DNA of 64,000 nt from an uncultured Clostridia bacterium (GTDB lineage: Bacteria > Bacillota > Clostridia > Oscillospirales > Acutalibacteraceae), in contig CANQPS010000005.1 in NCBI GenBank assembly GCA_947625785.1, positions 84,758 to 148,757 on the forward strand, in the 5' to 3' direction. The notes under the pieces are model-generated. The model did no database searches. It saw only the letters and a list, made by a program, of their open reading frames with translations, and had not been told where the DNA came from. Position numbers and translations under genes: made by a program. Numbering within the stretch: the first letter of the stretch is position 1; the number at the start of each line of letters is the position of its first letter. Below are positions 36,455-47,270 of the stretch, piece after piece.

Positions 36455-38416
36455 TTGAGTAATAACACTAAAAGAACAATAAGAAATATTATAATTTGTG
36501 TTGGTATTCCAATTGCAGTAATTTTAGTTGTTGCTGTTCTATTCAATTCTAAACCGAAAACCCAAACATATTATTCAGACATATTAAATTATTTTGAGGA
36601 GCAAAAAGTAACTGAGTTTACTATGGACTTTGGTACGGGTGAATTAGTACTTAAATTAAATGATGACGAAAATACCGTAGTAAATTATACTGTTGCAAAT
36701 GTTGGCATTGTATATGAAGATATAAAAAATATTATGGCAACATATCCTGATGATAAGCAAATAAAATTTGACCTTATAAGAGCTCAGGAAACCTCTTGGT
36801 TTGTATCATTACTGCCGCAGTTATTGCTGTTTGTAGTATTGGGCGTTATATGGTGGATATTGATGAAAAAAATTGCCGGTTCTATGGGTGACGGCGGAAA
36901 ACAAATGGGTTTTGGCAAGGCTAAAATCAAAAATATGTCAGATGAAAAGCGTAAAACAACATTTAATGATGTCGCCGGTGCTGACGAGGAAAAAGAAGAA
37001 TTAAAGGAAATTGTTGAGTTTCTTAAAAGTCCGAAAAAATATACCGAACTTGGTGCAAGAATACCAAAAGGAGTTTTACTCGTAGGCCCTCCGGGAACAG
37101 GTAAAACATTACTTGCAAGAGCCGTTGCAGGTGAGGCAGGAGTGCCGTTTTTCTCAATTTCGGGTTCGGATTTTGTCGAAATGTTTGTTGGTGTTGGTGC
37201 GTCAAGAGTAAGAGATTTATTTGAACAGGCAAAGAAAAATTCTCCTTGTATTATATTTATAGACGAGATTGATGCGGTAGGTCGTCAGCGTGGTGCAGGT
37301 CTTGGCGGAGGTCACGATGAAAGAGAACAAACCCTTAATCAATTACTTGTTGAAATGGACGGTTTTGGTGCAAATGAAGGTGTCATTATGATAGCAGCAA
37401 CCAATAGACCTGATATTCTTGATAAAGCACTTATGCGTCCGGGTCGTTTTGACAGACAAGTCGTTGTAGGCAGACCTGATATAAAGGGAAGAGAAGAAAT
37501 TCTGAAAGTTCACGCAAGAAATAAATCAATAGCACCTGATGTTGAATTGAAAACTATTGCTAAATCAACAGCAGGCTTTACAGGTGCCGACCTCGAAAAT
37601 TTACTAAATGAGGCCGCCCTCCTCGCAGCAAGAAAAAATCGCAAAGCTATTACTATGCAGGAAGTTGAGGAGGCTACCATCAAAGTTGTTGTGGGTGCAG
37701 AAAAGAAATCAAAAGTTCTTTCTGAAAAAGAAAAAAGACTTACGGCTTATCACGAAGCAGGTCACGCCGTCGCAACATATTGTTGCCGAACACAAGACCC
37801 TGTACATCAAATATCTATTATACCTCGTGGTATGGCAGGTGGATTTACGATGTCCTTGCCGACAGAAGACCGTTCTTATTCTTCTAAAATGGAGATGGGG
37901 GAAGAAATTGTTGTTTTGCTCGGCGGAAGAGTTGCAGAGGCACTTATTTTAGGGGATATTTCAACGGGAGCTTCAAATGATATTGAAAGAGCTACAAAAA
38001 TGGCTAATGCTATGGTTACAAGATATGGTATGAGTGATATTATAGGACCTATTGTATATGGTGGAGATAGTGACCAAGTATTTTTGGGCAGAGATATGGG
38101 ACAGTCCGGCAGAAATTACTCCGAAAAGATAGCTGCTGAGATTGATGACGAAATTAAAAAAATAATTCTTAATGCTTATAAGCTGACAGAACAAATTCTT
38201 AAAGATAATATAGAAAAATTACATTCTGTTGCAAAGTTCCTCATAGAACACGAAAAAATGAGTGGTGAGGAATTTGATTTGATTATGAAAGGTACTCCTC
38301 TTGAAGTGATTGAAGAAAAGTACAAAGAAGATGACAGTTCTGAAAGCAAAATAGAGGTTAATGATTTAGTTGTAGATGTCGATAGTGATAATAATAAAAA
38401 GTCTGATAATCAATAA
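36455..38416 (+). CDS. ftsH: ATP-dependent zinc metalloprotease FtsH
   Basis: FtsH is the membrane AAA+ protease that degrades misfolded membrane proteins and regulators. The 653-residue protein has two N-terminal membrane helices (about 8-28 and 108-130) flanking a small outer domain, then the AAA+ module ([37 protein letters not shown], the second region of homology [19 protein letters not shown]) and the protease site HEAGH. The start is TTG 36455; GTG 36443 lies directly against the AAAGGAG site and cannot be used with it. Confidence 0.95.
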   Translation: MSNNTKRTIRNIIICVGIPIAVILVVAVLFNSKPKTQTYYSDILNYFEEQKVTEFTMDFGTGELVLKLNDDENTVVNYTVANVGIVYEDIKNIMATYPDDKQIKFDLIRAQETSWFVSLLPQLLLFVVLGVIWWILMKKIAGSMGDGGKQMGFGKAKIKNMSDEKRKTTFNDVAGADEEKEELKEIVEFLKSPKKYTELGARIPKGVLLVGPPGTGKTLLARAVAGEAGVPFFSISGSDFVEMFVGVGASRVRDLFEQAKKNSPCIIFIDEIDAVGRQRGAGLGGGHDEREQTLNQLLVEMDGFGANEGVIMIAATNRPDILDKALMRPGRFDRQVVVGRPDIKGREEILKVHARNKSIAPDVELKTIAKSTAGFTGADLENLLNEAALLAARKNRKAITMQEVEEATIKVVVGAEKKSKVLSEKEKRLTAYHEAGHAVATYCCRTQDPVHQISIIPRGMAGGFTMSLPTEDRSYSSKMEMGEEIVVLLGGRVAEALILGDISTGASNDIERATKMANAMVTRYGMSDIIGPIVYGGDSDQVFLGRDMGQSGRNYSEKIAAEIDDEIKKIILNAYKLTEQILKDNIEKLHSVAKFLIEHEKMSGEEFDLIMKGTPLEVIEEKYKEDDSSESKIEVNDLVVDVDSDNNKKSDNQ

Positions 38417-38453
38417 ATTAACCATTATAAGATGTTAATCAACTATTAATTTT

Positions 38454-38479
38454 GGCTGTAATGAAAAATCATTACAGCC
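38454..38479 (+). terminator. Hairpin after ftsH
   Basis: GGCTGTAATG pairs perfectly with CATTACAGCC around a six-base loop. The downstream T-run is delayed (ATATATTGCTTTTT), so termination may be partial. Confidence 0.6.
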
Positions 38480-38510
38480 ATATATTGCTTTTTGGAAAAG
38501 GGGAAAATTT

Positions 38511-41336
38511 ATGACGCCAAAAGAAATTTATATAAAAGGTGCAAGAGAACATAATCTTAAAAATATAGATGTATCAATCCCGAAAGATAAACTTGTAGTT
38601 ATAACAGGTTTGTCCGGCTCCGGAAAATCCTCATTGGCATTTGACACTATATATGCAGAAGGACAAAGACGATATGTTGAATCGTTATCATCTTATGCAA
38701 GGCAATTTTTAGGACAAATGAAAAAACCTGATGTTGATTATATAGAAGGACTATCTCCGGCTATCGCTATTGACCAAAAAACAACTTCAAAAAATCCTCG
38801 TTCAACAGTCGGAACAGTAACCGAAATTTATGATTATTTGCGTTTATTGTATGCAAGAATAGGTATTCCACATTGCCCGATTTGTCATAGGGTTATAGAG
38901 CAGCAGTCTGTTGACCAAATAGTTGATAAAATTCTTGCGTTGCCTGAAAAAACTAAAATACAAGTTTTAGCACCTATTATACGCTCAAAAAAAGGTCAGC
39001 ATAAAAAAGAACTGGAACTTGCTAAAAAAAATGGATATGTTCGTGTAAGGTGTGATGGCGTAATTTACGAATTATCCGAAGAAATAGAGCTTGAAAAAAA
39101 TAAAAAACATAATATTGAAATAGTTATTGACAGACTTATTATTAAAGAGGGTATTCGTTCAAGATTATCGGATTCTATCGAAACATCTTCTAAAATATCG
39201 GGTGGTATAACGATTGTAAGCAAAGATGATGGAGAAGATTTATTATTTTCACAAAATTATTCTTGTCCTGAGCATAATTATAGTATTGACGAACTTACTC
39301 CAAGAATGTTTTCATTTAATAATCCAAGCGGAGCTTGCCCTAAATGTGCCGGTCTTGGTGTGTTTATGAAGATAGATACAAAATTAATCATACCTGATGG
39401 TACAAAATCAATTCGCAAAGGCGGTATTAAGGGAAGCGGCTGGGCTATGGAGGGAAGCTCGATAGCAGCTATGTATTTTGAAGCATTGGCAAATGCATAT
39501 AAATTTTCGCTTGATACTCCGATTGACAATTTACCGGAGGATATAATTAATATTATATTATATGGAACAAATGGAGAAAAAATCGAAGTCCATAGAAATG
39601 GAGTTTATGGTAATGGCACATATATGACAACCTTTGAAGGAATAATTAATAATCTTGAAAGACGCTTTAAGGAAACCCAAAGTAACTGGATTAAGGAAGA
39701 AATTGAGGGCTATATGAGGGCAATAGAGTGCGATGCCTGCGGAGGTAAAAGATTGTCACCATTATCTCTTGCGGTAACTGTCGGGGATAAAAATATAAGT
39801 GAATTTTGCGATATGTCTGTTAAAAAGGCATTGTCATATGTTGAAGAAATGAATATAACCGACAGACAGCGTGATATTGCAGATATTATTTTAAAAGAAA
39901 TCAAATCAAGATTAATGTTTTTAAATAATGTGGGATTAGAATATATTACATTATCCAGAAATTCGGGAACACTATCCGGAGGAGAAAGTCAGAGAATAAG
40001 GCTGGCTACTCAAATAGGTTCATCATTAAGCGGTGTTTTGTATATCCTTGATGAACCAAGTATAGGACTTCATCAGCGTGATAATGATAAATTGATAGCA
40101 ACTTTAAAACATCTTAGGGATTTAGGCAATACAGTTATAGTTGTTGAACACGATGAGGATACAATGTATGCATCAGATTATATAATTGATATAGGAGCAT
40201 TGGCGGGAGTTAAAGGCGGAGAACTTGTTTTTGCCGGAAAAGTTGAGGATATAAAAAATTGTGATAACTCTATAACAGGTCAATATCTTAGCGGAAAAAA
40301 GAAAATTGAAATCCCTCAAAACAGACGCAGTGGCAACGGAAAATTCTTGATTATTAAAGGTGCTGCCCAAAATAACCTGAAAAATATAGATGTTAAAATA
40401 CCATTAGGTAAATTTGTATGTATTACAGGCGTATCGGGTTCAGGAAAATCATCTCTTATAAATGAAATATTGTATAAGTATCTTGCAGTTCAGCTTAATA
40501 AGGCAAAAATGCGTTTTGGAAATTTTAAACAAATGTTAGGTATGGAAAATCTTGATAAAGTCATTAATATAGACCAATCTCCCATAGGCAGAACACCTCG
40601 TTCAAATCCCGCAACATATACGGGAGTATTTACTGATATAAGGGAACTCTTTGCATCTACGCAAGAAGCTAAAAAAAGAGGCTTTAACAGCGGAAGATTT
40701 TCATTCAATGTAAAAGGCGGAAGGTGTGAGGCTTGTGAAGGCGATGGTATTGTAAAAATAGAAATGCATTTCTTACCGGATGTTTATGTGCCTTGCGAGA
40801 TATGCAACGGAAAAAGATATAACAGAGAAACATTGGAAGTGAAGTATAAGGGCAAATCCATATATGATGTTCTCGAAATGACGGTTGATGAGGGATACGA
40901 GTTTTTTGAAAGCATACCTAAGATTTCAAAAAAATTAAAAACTTTGCAGGATGTTGGTCTTGGTTATATCAGAATAGGTCAATCAGCAACAACTTTATCC
41001 GGAGGAGAGGCTCAAAGAGTTAAACTTGCTGCTGAATTATCTAAAAAAAGTACAGGTAAAACTATTTATATCCTTGATGAACCTACAACAGGACTGCATA
41101 CCGCTGATGTCCATAGGCTAATTAATATACTTCAACGATTGACAGACAGCGGAAATACTGTTGTAGTTATAGAGCATAATCTCGATTTTATTAAAACTGC
41201 TGATTATATTATAGATTTAGGTCCTGAGGGCGGGGATAACGGTGGAATGATTGTTGCTTGCGGCACTCCGGAAGAAATTGCAAAAGTGGAAAGTTCTTAT
41301 ACCGGAAAATATATAAAAAAATATTTGATGCCATAA
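38511..41336 (+). CDS. uvrA: Excinuclease ABC subunit A (UvrA)
   Basis: UvrA is the damage sensor of nucleotide excision repair. The 941-residue protein has two ABC ATPase modules: Walker A in [16 protein letters not shown] and in [19 protein letters not shown] signatures [15 protein letters not shown] and [15 protein letters not shown], and paired Walker B motifs ending LDEPS and LDEPT. Zinc-binding cysteines appear as CPICH and CEACEGDG with CEIC. Length is normal. It is a single gene here; uvrC lies at 5267 and uvrB is absent from the window. Confidence 0.98.
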   Translation: MTPKEIYIKGAREHNLKNIDVSIPKDKLVVITGLSGSGKSSLAFDTIYAEGQRRYVESLSSYARQFLGQMKKPDVDYIEGLSPAIAIDQKTTSKNPRSTVGTVTEIYDYLRLLYARIGIPHCPICHRVIEQQSVDQIVDKILALPEKTKIQVLAPIIRSKKGQHKKELELAKKNGYVRVRCDGVIYELSEEIELEKNKKHNIEIVIDRLIIKEGIRSRLSDSIETSSKISGGITIVSKDDGEDLLFSQNYSCPEHNYSIDELTPRMFSFNNPSGACPKCAGLGVFMKIDTKLIIPDGTKSIRKGGIKGSGWAMEGSSIAAMYFEALANAYKFSLDTPIDNLPEDIINIILYGTNGEKIEVHRNGVYGNGTYMTTFEGIINNLERRFKETQSNWIKEEIEGYMRAIECDACGGKRLSPLSLAVTVGDKNISEFCDMSVKKALSYVEEMNITDRQRDIADIILKEIKSRLMFLNNVGLEYITLSRNSGTLSGGESQRIRLATQIGSSLSGVLYILDEPSIGLHQRDNDKLIATLKHLRDLGNTVIVVEHDEDTMYASDYIIDIGALAGVKGGELVFAGKVEDIKNCDNSITGQYLSGKKKIEIPQNRRSGNGKFLIIKGAAQNNLKNIDVKIPLGKFVCITGVSGSGKSSLINEILYKYLAVQLNKAKMRFGNFKQMLGMENLDKVINIDQSPIGRTPRSNPATYTGVFTDIRELFASTQEAKKRGFNSGRFSFNVKGGRCEACEGDGIVKIEMHFLPDVYVPCEICNGKRYNRETLEVKYKGKSIYDVLEMTVDEGYEFFESIPKISKKLKTLQDVGLGYIRIGQSATTLSGGEAQRVKLAAELSKKSTGKTIYILDEPTTGLHTADVHRLINILQRLTDSGNTVVVIEHNLDFIKTADYIIDLGPEGGDNGGMIVACGTPEEIAKVESSYTGKYIKKYLMP

Positions 41337-41391
41337 GCAAAATAAATTGAATAAATATTACAAATTTGATAAAATTTAACATATTATTCAC

Positions 41392-41419
41392 TTGTTTATC
41401 TATAACTATATAGTATAAT
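41392..41419 (+). promoter_or_regulatory. Probable promoter of the DUF5685-DnaJ unit
   Basis: TTGTTT (41392-41397), a 16-base spacer and TATAAT (41414-41419), 45 bases before the start codon. Confidence 0.55.
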
Positions 41420-41464
41420 AGTAATTGTATTCATTATTAGTTTTTATTGAAATGGTGGTAAATT

Positions 41465-42340
41465 TTGTTTGGCTATCTGCAAACCCAAAAATCAGAGCTA
41501 TTAATTAAAGATTATGAAGCGTATAAAAGTGTATATTGTGGACTTTGTAAACAACTTGGTAAGAGTTATGGTGTTTTGTCAAGATTAACACTTAGTTATG
41601 ACTGTACATTTTTGGCACTGTTATATATATCTATAAATGATGATGATATTTGCGTTAAAAAAGGTCATTGTGTTGTAAATCCTTTAAAGAAATGTATGTT
41701 TTGTACGGAAAATAAGGCACTTAAATTTGCAGCCGCCGTTTCAGCAATTTTGACTTATTATAAAATAAAGGATAATATATCCGACTCCAAATTCTTAAAA
41801 GCCTTATTTTTTAAGTTTTTAAGCTTATTTTTCAGGAGAGCCTATAAAAAAGCAAAAAAAGATTATCCGGTTATAGAGGAAATAACTGCTCAATATATAC
41901 AAGAACAGTTTAATGTTGAACACGATAAAAATGTATCAATTGATATTGCAGCTAATCCGACAGCAAATTTTATTTCAAAATTAATAATGTCTATACCTAA
42001 TACCAATAATATTCCAAATTTATTACTTGAAAAATTCGGATATTTTATCGGAAGATGGGTTTATCTTATAGATGCTGCGGACGATTATGATAAGGATTTA
42101 TTAAGTGGCAATTTTAATCCTTTTGTTGACTATTTCAAAAATAAAGAAAATACAAGAAATGATGTTTCCAAATATTGTAATAGTGTACTGAATTTTACTA
42201 TTTACCAAATAAATCTTGCATATAATCTTATAGATTTTAAGCAGTTTAAAAGAATTTTAGACAATATTATTAATTATGGTTTGCCCGATATGCAAAGAAA
42301 ATGCCTGTTTTATAAGCCGTTTAATAAAAAGAAAAAATAA
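41465..42340 (+). CDS. DUF5685-family protein
   Basis: This 291-residue, mainly helical protein resembles the DUF5685 family of Clostridia, whose function is unknown. It starts FGYLQTQKSELLIKDYEAYK and has conserved cysteines in VYCGLCKQLG and again near residues 72-80 (CVVNPLKKCMFC), possibly a metal site. A central basic segment may contact membranes or nucleic acid. The stretch YLIDAADDYDKDLLSGNFNP holds an aspartate-rich helix motif reminiscent of, but not shown to be, a prenyl-diphosphate site. The start is TTG 41465 after TGGTGG. A J-domain gene follows after 41 bases, suggesting that the two work together. Confidence 0.72.
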   Translation: MFGYLQTQKSELLIKDYEAYKSVYCGLCKQLGKSYGVLSRLTLSYDCTFLALLYISINDDDICVKKGHCVVNPLKKCMFCTENKALKFAAAVSAILTYYKIKDNISDSKFLKALFFKFLSLFFRRAYKKAKKDYPVIEEITAQYIQEQFNVEHDKNVSIDIAANPTANFISKLIMSIPNTNNIPNLLLEKFGYFIGRWVYLIDAADDYDKDLLSGNFNPFVDYFKNKENTRNDVSKYCNSVLNFTIYQINLAYNLIDFKQFKRILDNIINYGLPDMQRKCLFYKPFNKKKK

Positions 42341-42381
42341 AGAAAATATCCAGCCGGAAATTTTAGATAAGGAGGATAATT

Positions 42382-42993
42382 ATGTCAAATCCATATAGTG
42401 TTTTGGGAATATCTGAGTCTGCTACTGATGAAGAAGTCAAAAACGCATACAGGGAACTCGCAAAAAAATATCACCCAGATAATTACGAAAATAGTGAGTT
42501 GGCAGATTTTGCCTCCGAAAAAATGAAAGAAATTAATCTTGCTTATGATACAATAATCGAAGAACGCCGTAACAAAAGAAAAAATAGTGATGGTGTCTAT
42601 GCTTCAACAGGATACTCAAGTGAATATCCTGATGTAAGAAGGCTTATAAACAATAATAGGGTTGCTGATGCAGAACAGATTTTAGATGGAATACCAAGAG
42701 ATAAACGCTCAGCAGAATGGTATTTCTTAAAAAGTATGGTTTTTTATAAAAAAGGCTTTTTGGAAGATGCGTTTTCATATATAGAAACAGCTTGTCAGAT
42801 GGACAGCGAAAATAAAGAATATCAATCTGCTTATAACCATATTAAAAATGCAAGAAACGGCGAATACGGCGGATATAATGTTAAAAAAAATGGTTCAATG
42901 CCAATGTGTTCCTGTTGTGATTTGTGTAATATATTAGTATGTTCGGATTGTTGTTGTGAATGTTTCGGCGGTGACTTAATCGGTTGTTGTTGA
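42382..42993 (+). CDS. J-domain protein with Cys-rich C-terminus
   Basis: This 203-residue protein begins with a J domain (residues 3-62) carrying the HPD motif in AKKYHPDNYENSE, which stimulates Hsp70 ATPase activity. A TPR-like helical segment follows (about 85-155), then a tail with eleven cysteines in 28 residues (MCSCCDLCNILVCSDCCCEC and a final GCC), which suggests metal binding, Fe-S binding or palmitoyl-like anchoring. It lacks the DnaJ zinc-finger repeats, so it is not the general chaperone DnaJ. AAGGAGG precedes the ATG. Neighbours are a DUF5685 protein and a small membrane protein. Confidence 0.85.
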   Translation: MSNPYSVLGISESATDEEVKNAYRELAKKYHPDNYENSELADFASEKMKEINLAYDTIIEERRNKRKNSDGVYASTGYSSEYPDVRRLINNNRVADAEQILDGIPRDKRSAEWYFLKSMVFYKKGFLEDAFSYIETACQMDSENKEYQSAYNHIKNARNGEYGGYNVKKNGSMPMCSCCDLCNILVCSDCCCECFGGDLIGCC

Positions 42994-43009
42994 TGAGGCT
43001 TGTTTTTTT

Positions 43010-43585
43010 ATGAAAAGTAATAGAATGTCACGAAAAAATAGAATATTATATATGGCTTTAAGCAGTATAATATCTGCTCTTTCTGTTGTATTAATGATTT
43101 TAACCAATATTATTACAATACTATCGGTGACATTACCGGCAGTAGCCGGAGTATTAACGGCTTTTCTTGTGATAGAAACAGATAAAAAATATGCCTTAAT
43201 GTCATTTGTTTGTGTGTCTGTGCTGTCGTTTCTGTTTGTGGCGGATAAGAGTTCAGTTTTATTTTATTTGTTATTTTTTGGATATTATCCTATATTAAAG
43301 GCTATTATAGAAAAGTATATAAAATCCAAGTTTATTTTGAGAATTGTAAAATTTTTGGTGTTTAGTATATGTATAGTTTTGTCATACTTTATACTGGTAA
43401 ATATCTTTATGTTTTCTAAAGAAGAATCTATATTTAATGGTATAAGTCTTTTGCTGCCTGTATATTATATGGTCGTTATGATTACTTTGATTGCTTATGA
43501 TATTGCAATTACACAATTAATTATAAGATATATAGTGAAATTTAAACCTTATGTCGATAATATTTTAAAGAATTATAAACAATAA
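43010..43585 (+). CDS. Polytopic membrane protein, function unknown
   Basis: This 191-residue protein has a basic N-terminus (MKSNRMSRKNRILYMALSSI) and about five or six hydrophobic helices, covering most of its length. The layout resembles small substrate-binding (S) components of ECF transporters or DUF2232-type proteins, but I cannot assign a substrate or family. It follows the J-domain gene after 16 bases and is probably in the same transcript. The 289-base gap after it (43586-43874) holds only the promoter region of the next gene. Confidence 0.65.
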   Translation: MKSNRMSRKNRILYMALSSIISALSVVLMILTNIITILSVTLPAVAGVLTAFLVIETDKKYALMSFVCVSVLSFLFVADKSSVLFYLLFFGYYPILKAIIEKYIKSKFILRIVKFLVFSICIVLSYFILVNIFMFSKEESIFNGISLLLPVYYMVVMITLIAYDIAITQLIIRYIVKFKPYVDNILKNYKQ

Positions 43586-43798
43586 TTATTAACAAGAACT
43601 ATTGCAAAAATAATTTGTTAAAATTCACAAAAAAATTGTCTGAAATTCTATTTGTATAATTTGTGTTTTTTTAATGAAATCTATTGTAAATAATTAGAAA
43701 TTGCTTTAATATATTAAGTATGGTTTAGATTGTTGATACGGTGTGCTATGCCTATATGATTTCAAATTTGTAATATATTAATCTTTTTGTAACTTTTT

Positions 43799-43810
43799 GT
43801 ATCCGGATAC
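43799..43810. promoter_or_regulatory. 12-bp palindrome next to the lysozyme gene promoter
   Basis: GTATCCGGATAC is a perfect 12-base palindrome just upstream of overlapping TATAAT sequences (43818-43823 and 43823-43828). In that position it could be an operator covering the -35 region, although no clear -35 element is visible. Confidence 0.4.
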
Positions 43811-43874
43811 GGATTTTTATAATATAATATGTGGAATGTTTCATTTGATTAATTTGAGGAGCGTGTTTATTTTT

Positions 43875-46800
43875 ATGTCATCTAATTTTTTAGCTTTAAG
43901 GCGTGGCAAAAAAGTATTAGCATTTTTTTGTTCGGCAACATTGATGTTGGGTACATTTGCTTTGGGCGATTATCAATCTGTGAAGCCTTATTTTAATGTA
44001 GAGGCAGCCAACCAAACAGCGGTGACAACGGACTATCTGAATGTTAGGTCCGGACCGGGTACTTCTTACAGTGTAATTACGGTTTTAAATGTAAATTCAA
44101 CTGTTACGGTATTGGACGGCAGCAGTACAGATAGTTGGGTTAAAGTTCAGTCAGAAACGGGTGCTGTTGGCTATTGTAGTTCGGCTTATCTTAAATTCGA
44201 TAATGTTAAAAGTAATAGTACGCCATCAACATTTGATTTAACAGGAATAACATTGGATTATTTGAATGTTCGTACAGGTCCTGCAACAACTTACAAGGTT
44301 ATCACCGTACTTAATATTAATACGATTGTTAATATTATAGATAATAGTAATACCAATTGGGCGAAAATTAAACTTAATGATGGAACAGTGGGTTTTGTTT
44401 CAAAATCATACTTGAAAATAAATTATGCAAATGATAATAATAGTATAGATGAATATAAAGTAGTTAAAACAAAAACTACTGCTACATCATTAGACTATCT
44501 TAATATTCGTACGGGTGCAGGTCTTACATATAAAGTTATCTTGACAGTCGCTCCTAATACCGTTATGACGGTTCTGGATAATTCTAATGCTAATTGGGCA
44601 AAAGTACAACTTTCTAACGGAACAGTCGGATATTGCTCAAAACAATATGCCAAAATAAACACAGTTTCATCTACTAATTATGTTGCTCTAAGAGATGGCA
44701 ACGAGGGTGAAGCTGTCAGAATGTTGCAAAACAGACTTACTGAATTGAAATATTATAACGGTGAAATCAGTGGTATATATGATAGTTCATTGGTTCTTGC
44801 TGTAAAGAATTTTCAGATAGTAAGTGGTATGTCTAATAAAGACGGAATTGCTGATGAAAATACTTTGGCAAAAATTTATGATGCGTCTGCTCCGACCGCT
44901 ACAACTACAATAAAATTATCTTCTGCAAATGTTAATCTAAGTATAGGCAATACATATAAATTAACTGCCACCACTACTCCAAGCAACAGAGCTGTAAAAT
45001 ATTCAAGTTCAGATAATTCTGTTGCTACTGTGTCAAGTAATGGTACTATTACAGGTGTTAATGTTGGTTCGGCTGTTATTACCGTGAAGGATACAACAGG
45101 AACAGTGGTCGCAAAATCTAATGTTAAAGTTTCGGAAAAAGATGCACTCCCTCCGGATATTAATTTTTCGACAACAAAGGTATCTTTATATGTTGGGGAT
45201 ACTTATACGGTAAAAACAATGTCTGATGAAGAAGGTGTTTATTGGTCACTCGATAATGATAAAGTTGTAACAAATGATAATGGCAAAGTTACAGTTATAG
45301 GTGCCGGTCAGGTTAAAGTTAGTGCTTATAATAAAAATAATTCTTTAATTGCTGAATGTATTATTACTGCTGAAAATAAACCGGAGATTACATTGAATAA
45401 AAGTAATATTAAAATTGAGGTGAATGAAGAATATCAATTATCAGTTACAGTAAATCCGAGTGATACAAAGCTCGTTTATACAAGCAGCAATGAAAAAGTT
45501 GCCGTTGTAGAAAACGGAAAAATAAAGGGAATTTCAAACGGTACTGCGATTATTACCGTAAAAGATGTTAATAGTGTTGTTTCAAAAAAATGTACAGTTA
45601 CTGTTGGAACGGGAACTATTACTTTAAATAAAAGTAGTATTTCGTTAAACAGGGGTTCATCTGAAAAATTAACCGTTAATACAGAGGGAGAAATCGGAAG
45701 TATTGTTTGGACAACCTCAAACCCTGATGTTGCAGCCGTAAAAGACGGTGTAATATCTGCTATTTCAAAGGGTACAGCAACTATAACAGCTAAAAGTTCA
45801 TTAGACGACACAGTAAAAGCAACCTGTAAAGTAACTGTAAATGATGTTGCAGTATCTTCGAGAATAACTTTATCAGGAACAAGCGGTTCTTTGACTGTTG
45901 GTAAAACAAAATATATTAGTGCAACTTCTACATATTCATTGACTTGGAGTTCGAGTGATACCTCAGTCGCTACTGTCAATGGAGGATTTATCACAGCAGT
46001 ATCTGAGGGTAAAGCAATAATTACGGCTAAGGATAGCAGAGGTAATGTTAAATTTTATACTGTGAATGTTTTGCCTGCTGAACCGGTTAAGTTTGTTTAT
46101 ACAACACCAAATTCAGCATTAGTCAATAAACCTATTACTTTATATGCGATAACAGATAAATCAAGAACAGATGTAAGATTTATTATTGATGTAAATGGCA
46201 AAGAAAAAACAATAAATGCTTCATCAAAGAAAGTTGATGGCAATACTTATGTATGGACTGCAACAACAACCGTTGATGAAATCGGCACATTTGATGTGAG
46301 AGCAGAATCATTATTAGGAAATAAATGGTCCACTTGTAATGATGCAAAAACAGATTTATTTGTTACATCAGAAGAAATAAGAAATAAAGCTCTCGTTAGA
46401 GAACTTCGTGTGACGGATACTGTTATAGATATGATAGTGGATTTTGAAGGATTTTTATCAGTTGTTGAACCGGACCAACTAACATCAAGCTATATACCTA
46501 ATATAGGATATGGTCACGTAATCTGGTCAAATGACGAGTTTTATAATGGAATAACAAAAAATGAAGCTTATGCTATGCTTCGTAATTCGATAAATAAAGA
46601 CAGTTATACCACAAAAGTTAATAGCTTTTTCATTAACAATAATATTAAGTTTAAGCAACAACATTTTGATGCTATGGTTTGTTTCTCCTATAATTTAGGT
46701 GTAGGCTGGACAAGCAGTTCGGCTATAAGAAATTATTTCCTAAATGCGATTGACCCAAATGCCGCACAGGGTAATACAGGCATATATACTGCAAAAGTTA

Positions 46801-47198
46801 TATCCGATACAGGGCTATATGTCAGAAAAGGTCCGGGTACTTCATACGAAATAGTTGATTTATTAAATTATAATGAAACTGTTACCCTTTTGGAAACAAA
46901 AATGTATAATCAAGTATGGTGTCGTGTAAGACTCTCAAACGGTGTCGAGGGTTATTGTAGTTCAACATATCTTTCAATATCTGCTTCTGTATCAGATGTC
47001 GTAAGAAACTGTGACTATATAAATAAAAAAGCCTTTGTTGCAGAGTTAATACAATATCATCACGCCGGTGGAAATTGTTATTATGGTCTTCTTTGGAGAA
47101 GAGGCGACGAATTAGAAATGTTCTTGTATGGTGACTATGTACAAGATGGCAGAAAAAATAAATATGGTTTCCCTGACAGCACTTGTTTGCCGTGGTAA
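43875..47198 (+). CDS. Secreted multi-domain GH24-type lysozyme with SH3 and Ig-like repeats
   Basis: This secreted protein of about 1107 residues probably remodels or lyses peptidoglycan. A signal peptide (KKVLAFFCSATLMLGTFALG) is followed by three bacterial SH3 domains (about 49-108, 125-184, 203-262), a peptidoglycan-binding helical domain (about 268-335), five Big_2 Ig-like repeats (about 344-732) and another beta domain. The T4-lysozyme-like domain starts near residue 843, with catalytic Glu858 in DFEGF and IGYGHV downstream. A fourth SH3 domain (about 970-1036) interrupts it before its last helices (HHAGGNCYYGLLWRR). The usual Thr before IGYGH is Asn. The start is ATG 43875 after TTGAGGAG. 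Confidence 0.88.
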   Translation: MSSNFLALRRGKKVLAFFCSATLMLGTFALGDYQSVKPYFNVEAANQTAVTTDYLNVRSGPGTSYSVITVLNVNSTVTVLDGSSTDSWVKVQSETGAVGYCSSAYLKFDNVKSNSTPSTFDLTGITLDYLNVRTGPATTYKVITVLNINTIVNIIDNSNTNWAKIKLNDGTVGFVSKSYLKINYANDNNSIDEYKVVKTKTTATSLDYLNIRTGAGLTYKVILTVAPNTVMTVLDNSNANWAKVQLSNGTVGYCSKQYAKINTVSSTNYVALRDGNEGEAVRMLQNRLTELKYYNGEISGIYDSSLVLAVKNFQIVSGMSNKDGIADENTLAKIYDASAPTATTTIKLSSANVNLSIGNTYKLTATTTPSNRAVKYSSSDNSVATVSSNGTITGVNVGSAVITVKDTTGTVVAKSNVKVSEKDALPPDINFSTTKVSLYVGDTYTVKTMSDEEGVYWSLDNDKVVTNDNGKVTVIGAGQVKVSAYNKNNSLIAECIITAENKPEITLNKSNIKIEVNEEYQLSVTVNPSDTKLVYTSSNEKVAVVENGKIKGISNGTAIITVKDVNSVVSKKCTVTVGTGTITLNKSSISLNRGSSEKLTVNTEGEIGSIVWTTSNPDVAAVKDGVISAISKGTATITAKSSLDDTVKATCKVTVNDVAVSSRITLSGTSGSLTVGKTKYISATSTYSLTWSSSDTSVATVNGGFITAVSEGKAIITAKDSRGNVKFYTVNVLPAEPVKFVYTTPNSALVNKPITLYAITDKSRTDVRFIIDVNGKEKTINASSKKVDGNTYVWTATTTVDEIGTFDVRAESLLGNKWSTCNDAKTDLFVTSEEIRNKALVRELRVTDTVIDMIVDFEGFLSVVEPDQLTSSYIPNIGYGHVIWSNDEFYNGITKNEAYAMLRNSINKDSYTTKVNSFFINNNIKFKQQHFDAMVCFSYNLGVGWTSSSAIRNYFLNAIDPNAAQGNTGIYTAKVISDTGLYVRKGPGTSYEIVDLLNYNETVTLLETKMYNQVWCRVRLSNGVEGYCSSTYLSISASVSDVVRNCDYINKKAFVAELIQYHHAGGNCYYGLLWRRGDELEMFLYGDYVQDGRKNKYGFPDSTCLPW

Positions 47199-47226
47199 AA
47201 ATGTAATTGGATTTCAAAATTTATAA

Positions 47227-47262
47227 AAAAATCTCCCTGATTATATTAGGGAGATTTTTTGT
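47227..47262. terminator. Bidirectional terminator
   Basis: AAAATCTCCCT pairs with AGGGAGATTTT, flanked by A and T runs. It lies between the convergent lysozyme and M50 protease genes and can serve both. Confidence 0.88.
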
Positions 47263-47270
47263 TAATTGAA

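Noticed and set aside
45476..45994. 172-residue minus-strand ORF inside the lysozyme gene
   Set aside because: It is a shadow of the Ig-like repeats on the plus strand, whose Val/Thr-rich codons give long open antisense frames.
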